From CAITWF01 sp038231575 (GTDB taxonomy: Bacteria; Verrucomicrobiota; Verrucomicrobiia; Opitutales; Opitutaceae), in NCBI GenBank assembly GCA_038231575.1, contig JBBRLB010000007.1, forward strand, positions 11,523 to 75,522: a stretch of 64,000 nucleotides of DNA. Direction: 5' to 3'. Both the position numbers and the translations under genes were made by a program. The notes below the pieces were generated by a model that saw only the letters and a program-made list of their open reading frames with translations, searched no databases and had not been told where the DNA came from. This document shows positions 60,881 to 64,000 of the stretch, in pieces. How positions within the stretch are numbered: position 1 is the stretch's first letter; every line of letters begins with the position of its first letter.

Positions 60881-61624
60881 ATGATTTTCCTCGGCGTCAA
60901 CATCGACCACTGCGCAACCGTGCGGCAGGCCCGCTACCGCGCGGCCGCCGGCCAGGAAGGCGGCGCCATCGAGCCAGATCCGGTGGAATTTGCGCTGGGC
61001 GCCGAACGCGCCGGCGCCGACGGCATCACCGTCCACCTCCGCGAAGATCGCCGGCACATCCAGGACCGCGACATCTGGCGCCTGCGCGAAAAAATCTCCA
61101 CGCGGCTCAATCTTGAGATGGCCTGCACGCCGGCGATGACCGCGTTCGCGCTCAAGCTGAAGCCCGACTTCGTCTGCCTCGTGCCGGAGAATCGCGAGGA
61201 AGTGACGACCGAAGGCGGGCTCGACATCGTCGGGAATCGCGAGCGCGTGCGCGTCTGCGTCGCCGCCATGAACGCCGCCGGCATCAAGGCCAGTCTCTTT
61301 ATCGATCCCGACGAGCCGCAGCTCGAGGCCAGCGCGAAGCTGGGCGCTCCGTTTGTCGAGTTGCACACCGGCGCTTACGCCAACGCCTACTTCGGCCTGC
61401 AACGGGCGAGGGAGTTTGAGCGGCTGCGCACCGGGACGGTCTTCGGTCATCGCGCCGGTCTTACGATCAACGCCGGGCACGGGATCAATTATGTCAACAT
61501 CGACGAGGTGCGCACGTTGCCCCACCTGCACGAGCTCAACATCGGCCACAGCATCGTGAGCCGGGCGCTGTTCACCGGGGTCGAGGAAGCCGTCCGCACC
61601 ATGCGCGCGCGCATGAATCCATGA
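60881..61624 (+). CDS. pdxJ: Pyridoxine 5'-phosphate synthase
   Basis: A 247-residue PdxJ, closing the pyridoxine ring in the DXP-dependent vitamin B6 pathway. Motifs: GVNIDHCATVRQARY, GADGITVHLREDRRHIQDRD, NLEMACTP, the Glu of LVPENREEVTTEGGLD and FVELHTGAYA then NAGHGINYVN. Its stop overlaps the acpS start by ATGA, a pairing common in bacteria. Confidence 0.97.
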   Translation: MIFLGVNIDHCATVRQARYRAAAGQEGGAIEPDPVEFALGAERAGADGITVHLREDRRHIQDRDIWRLREKISTRLNLEMACTPAMTAFALKLKPDFVCLVPENREEVTTEGGLDIVGNRERVRVCVAAMNAAGIKASLFIDPDEPQLEASAKLGAPFVELHTGAYANAYFGLQRAREFERLRTGTVFGHRAGLTINAGHGINYVNIDEVRTLPHLHELNIGHSIVSRALFTGVEEAVRTMRARMNP

Positions 61625-62046
61625 GCGGCGGGTTCAACATCCAGTTGCCACCCGGTGGCACGCTCGTCGGCCTCGGCGCGGATCTCATCGAAGTCGCGCG
61701 CATCCGCGGCGTGCTCGAGCGTCACGGCGACCGCTTTCTCGATCGGATTCTCACCGACGAGGAAAAGAAATATTGCTCGAGCATGGGTGCGCCGCACAAG
61801 CACATCGCCGCACGCTTTGCGGCCAAGGAAGCGATCTCGAAATGTTTCACGACGGGCATCGGCGCGGAGTTCGGCTGGAAATCCGCCTCGGTTTATCACG
61901 GGGCGCGGCACGAGCCGCTGGTGCGGCTCGATGCGCAGGGGCAGGCGCTGCTCGCGCAGGTCGGGGCGACGCACGTGATGCTGACCCTCTCGCACACCGA
62001 AACCCACGCGATGGCCGTCGCCGCACTCGTGCGCAGTGGTGTTTGA
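61621..62046 (+). CDS. acpS: Holo-[acyl-carrier-protein] synthase
   Basis: A 141-residue AcpS, transferring phosphopantetheine to ACP. Mg-binding Asp21 in GLGADLIEVARI and Glu70 in RFAAKEAISKC are in place; the end HVMLTLSHTETHAMAVAAL is typical. It has about 12 extra N-terminal residues. Coupled to pdxJ. Confidence 0.96.
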   Translation: MSGGFNIQLPPGGTLVGLGADLIEVARIRGVLERHGDRFLDRILTDEEKKYCSSMGAPHKHIAARFAAKEAISKCFTTGIGAEFGWKSASVYHGARHEPLVRLDAQGQALLAQVGATHVMLTLSHTETHAMAVAALVRSGV

Positions 62047-62055
62047 TGCGACGCC

Positions 62056-62577
62056 ATGGACGACGAATCCGACGAGCCGCGTCCGCCCCGCCGTGAACAG
62101 CTTTCCAAGGTGCCCTCCTGGATCATGCTGGGCTTCGTGCTCGGCGCGGCCTGTGTGCTGGCTTGGCCGCGCAAGGCGGACGTGCGTCCCACGTTGACCG
62201 TCGCGCCGGCGGTCGTGCGCCAGGCCGCGCCGGAGCCGGCGCATCCGCCCACGCTCGAACACGCGATGTTTTTCGAGAGTGTGTTTGCCGAGTGGAGCAA
62301 GTATGCGGTCTGGGAAGACGAATTGACCGAGGTCGCGTTTTTGAGCGCCGACACGAAATCATTTTCTGAGCACTACGAAGTCTTCCGCTCGGGCGACCGG
62401 TATTACTTTCGCTCGATTTCGCAGTTCACGCGCCCGGTGCTCACGCATGGCGACGTCCCGAACAATTCGCCGCTGCAGTTCACCGAGCCGCAGGCCGCGC
62501 GGGACCAATGGTTGCGGGAAAACTCCAGCGAGAGTTTCCGTAAATTCCTGGGCGCACCTGAACCGAAGAAAATATGA
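62056..62577 (+). CDS. Membrane-anchored hypothetical protein
   Basis: A 173-residue protein: a polar N-terminus, one membrane helix (about 18-35) and a soluble domain with FFESVFAEWSKYAVWEDELT and YEVFRSGDRYYFRSI. No known motif recognised. Its stop overlaps the next gene by ATGA, so it is co-translated with the NAD(P)H-hydrate repair gene, though no link in function is evident. Confidence 0.75.
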   Translation: MDDESDEPRPPRREQLSKVPSWIMLGFVLGAACVLAWPRKADVRPTLTVAPAVVRQAAPEPAHPPTLEHAMFFESVFAEWSKYAVWEDELTEVAFLSADTKSFSEHYEVFRSGDRYYFRSISQFTRPVLTHGDVPNNSPLQFTEPQAARDQWLRENSSESFRKFLGAPEPKKI

Positions 62578-64000
62578 GTGCCTTTCTGGCGGGCTCGGTG
62601 CCGATTTTGACCTGTGAGGCGACCCGCATCTTGGAGGCAAAATTGTTTGCGCACGACGAGGCCCGGGAGTGGCCGGCGATGCAACGTGCCGGCCGCGCGA
62701 TCGCGGCGGCGGTGGTGCGCGATTTTGAAGAGGTCGGGGGCTTTCCCCCGAACGCGTGCGTGGTGGTGCTGGCAGGCAAGGGGCACAATGGCGGCGACGC
62801 GTTGATCGCGGCCCAGGCGATTCTGGAAAAATTTCCCGCGGCCCGTGCGGAAGTGCGGTTTGTTTTCGGCGATCGGGCGCTGCGACCGCTGGCGAAACGA
62901 GCGTGGCGTGAACTGGCGCACGCGGCGCGGGGACGCGTGAGTAAGAGCGCGGGCCGCTGGCCCGCCGGGGATGAAGCGGGTGGGCCCCGGGCGCTCCCAC
63001 GCTACGATCTCTGCCTGGATGGCATTTTCGGTTTTCAGTTTCGTCCCCCCGCGGAGCCGCGCGTCGCGAAATTGCTCGCGACCATCAACGCTCTCCCCGT
63101 TCGGCTGCGCGCCGCGGTCGATCTGCCGAGCGCGGGTCTTTTTCGCGCCGACTTCACCTATGCAACGGGCTGCGTGAAGACGCCGATCGTGGGTGCGGCT
63201 GAGGCCGGCCGCGTGCGCTATCTCGATTTGGGATTTTTCAGCGGAAAGGAAACGGGCCAGGAACGCGTCCTTACTCCGCGCGTGCTGACGCCGCTGGCGG
63301 CTTTGCGGCCGGCGCGGGGGGACAAACGAACCTACGGCCATGTCTTCGTGGTCGCAGGTTCGCGGAATTTTCCCGGCGCGGCGCTGATGGCGGTGCGGTC
63401 GGCCTTGCGCAGCGGAGTAGGCTTGGTGACGGCCTTTGTGCCTGAGTCGCTCGTGCCAACCTTTGCTGCGGCGGCGCCCGAGGCGATGTGGGTGGGCTGG
63501 CCGGAAACCGCCGGCGGCGGCCTCGCGCTCGAGGGACTCCATCGTTTGCGGGAACGCCTCGACCGCGCGACCGCGCTCTTGGTCGGGCCGGGACTCGGCC
63601 GCGAGCCCGAGACGCTCGCGCTGCTGGCCACGATCGCCAAGGCGTCGCGCGTGCCGCTCGTGCTCGATGCGGACGCGTTGCAGCCGGACGTGGTGCGGGC
63701 GGGCTTGGCGCCGCGCGTACTCACGCCGCACGCGGGGGAATACGAGCGCATTTCGGGGGACGTGCCGGTCGGGGCCACGCTCGTGTTGAAGGGACCGGTG
63801 ACGCGGATTAGCAGCAGCGCCGGTCTCCGACCGATGTCGCGTCGCCCGTCAAAGACGGGCGCGACTTATTCTTCCTTCTTTGGCGGCCCGGTGCTCGCGC
63901 GCGGTGGCAGCGGCGATTTGCTTGCGGGCTTGATCGGCGGCCTGCTGGCGCAGACGCCGCGCGAACCCCTCCTCGCGGCGGCGCGCGGGGTCGTGTGGCA
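62574..64000 (+). CDS. nnr: Bifunctional NAD(P)H-hydrate epimerase/dehydratase (partial)
   Basis: Repairs hydrated NAD(P)H. Runs past the window end; 475 residues visible. The N-terminal epimerase (YjeF-N) domain has GKGHNGGDALIAAQAI and AVDLPSAG; the C-terminal dehydratase domain has TYGHVFVVAGSRNFPGAALM, LVGPGLGRE, VLDADAL, LTPHAGEYERI and ARGGSGDLLAGLIGG. Two in-frame palindromic elements add about 22 residues near 122-144 (hairpin 62949-62965) and about 17 near 415-431 (hairpin 63843-63861), both in positions where the family has short loops. ATG at 62574 overlaps the previous stop. Confidence 0.9.
   Translation, partial: MSAFLAGSVPILTCEATRILEAKLFAHDEAREWPAMQRAGRAIAAAVVRDFEEVGGFPPNACVVVLAGKGHNGGDALIAAQAILEKFPAARAEVRFVFGDRALRPLAKRAWRELAHAARGRVSKSAGRWPAGDEAGGPRALPRYDLCLDGIFGFQFRPPAEPRVAKLLATINALPVRLRAAVDLPSAGLFRADFTYATGCVKTPIVGAAEAGRVRYLDLGFFSGKETGQERVLTPRVLTPLAALRPARGDKRTYGHVFVVAGSRNFPGAALMAVRSALRSGVGLVTAFVPESLVPTFAAAAPEAMWVGWPETAGGGLALEGLHRLRERLDRATALLVGPGLGREPETLALLATIAKASRVPLVLDADALQPDVVRAGLAPRVLTPHAGEYERISGDVPVGATLVLKGPVTRISSSAGLRPMSRRPSKTGATYSSFFGGPVLARGGSGDLLAGLIGGLLAQTPREPLLAAARGVVW
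62945..62996. repeat. Palindromic element inside nnr (first)
   Basis: GCGGGCC/GGCCCGC hairpin with GCT loop (62949-62965), enclosed by GAGCGC (62945-62950) and GCGCTC (62991-62996). It is in frame and encodes Gly/Pro/Arg-rich residues. Confidence 0.65.
63817..63864. repeat. Palindromic element inside nnr (second)
   Basis: Begins with the 17-mer 63817-63833, the exact reverse complement of 671-687 at the other end of the window, then CGCCCGTC/GACGGGCG with an AAA loop (63843-63861). In frame within the dehydratase domain. Confidence 0.75.

Overview
The window looks like a chromosomal segment of a high-GC Verrucomicrobium, most likely of the Opitutales/Opitutaceae. The basis is the paired DUF1501 and PSCyt1/PSCyt2/PSD1 genes typical of the PVC group, the ribosomal superoperon order, and short palindromic and heptameric repeats between genes. 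No rRNA, CRISPR array, phage or insertion sequence is visible, and no plasmid features were seen. The assignment is inference from gene content; no database search was run.

Layout. 1-6.3 kb: a DinB-like protein, a secreted cytochrome/DUF1553 protein with its Tat-exported DUF1501 partner, and a DctA-type symporter. 6.4-8.0 kb: three lipoprotein genes on the minus strand, two of them diverged paralogues and one BamE-like. 8.2-12.7 kb: a LysR regulator facing a lemA - DUF4870 - ybjQ - M48 peptidase operon. 12.8-17.5 kb: a large TPR protein, ExbB-like and ExbD-like proteins and a TonB-like protein; both motor proteins appear to have lost their proton-relay carboxylates. 17.6-50.4 kb: the translation and transcription supercluster in one direction: tRNA-Thr, tuf, tRNA-Trp, secE, nusG, rplKAJL, rpoBC, then rpsL, rpsG, fusA, rpsJ and the S10/spc/alpha clusters through rplQ. 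50.5-54.7 kb: a small zinc-ribbon membrane protein, the remnant of a cytochrome-sugar dehydrogenase, a ThuA protein, guaA and a secreted hypothetical. 54.7-60.0 kb: hisD, hisC, hisB, hisH and citrate synthase. 60.1-64.0 kb: a VC0807-family membrane protein, pdxJ, acpS, a hypothetical and a bifunctional NAD(P)H-hydrate repair gene cut by the window end.

The ribosomal supercluster is where the unusual material lies. A small secreted protein gene sits between rpsS and rplV. The adk position between secY and map holds a 142-residue adenylate-kinase-like protein without a P-loop. rpmD (L30), rpmJ and infA are absent from their usual places. EF-Tu has a divergent switch I. Several r-proteins carry long Ala/Pro/Lys-rich tails. 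Several intergenic gaps fold into long hairpins without U-tracts (rpsJ-rplC, rpsN-rpsH, rpsE-rplO) and are candidates for lineage-specific r-protein leader RNAs. Three gaps (before rpsM, rpsD and rplQ) hold period-7 tandem repeats. A tandem-hairpin RNA candidate lies between rpoC and rpsL.
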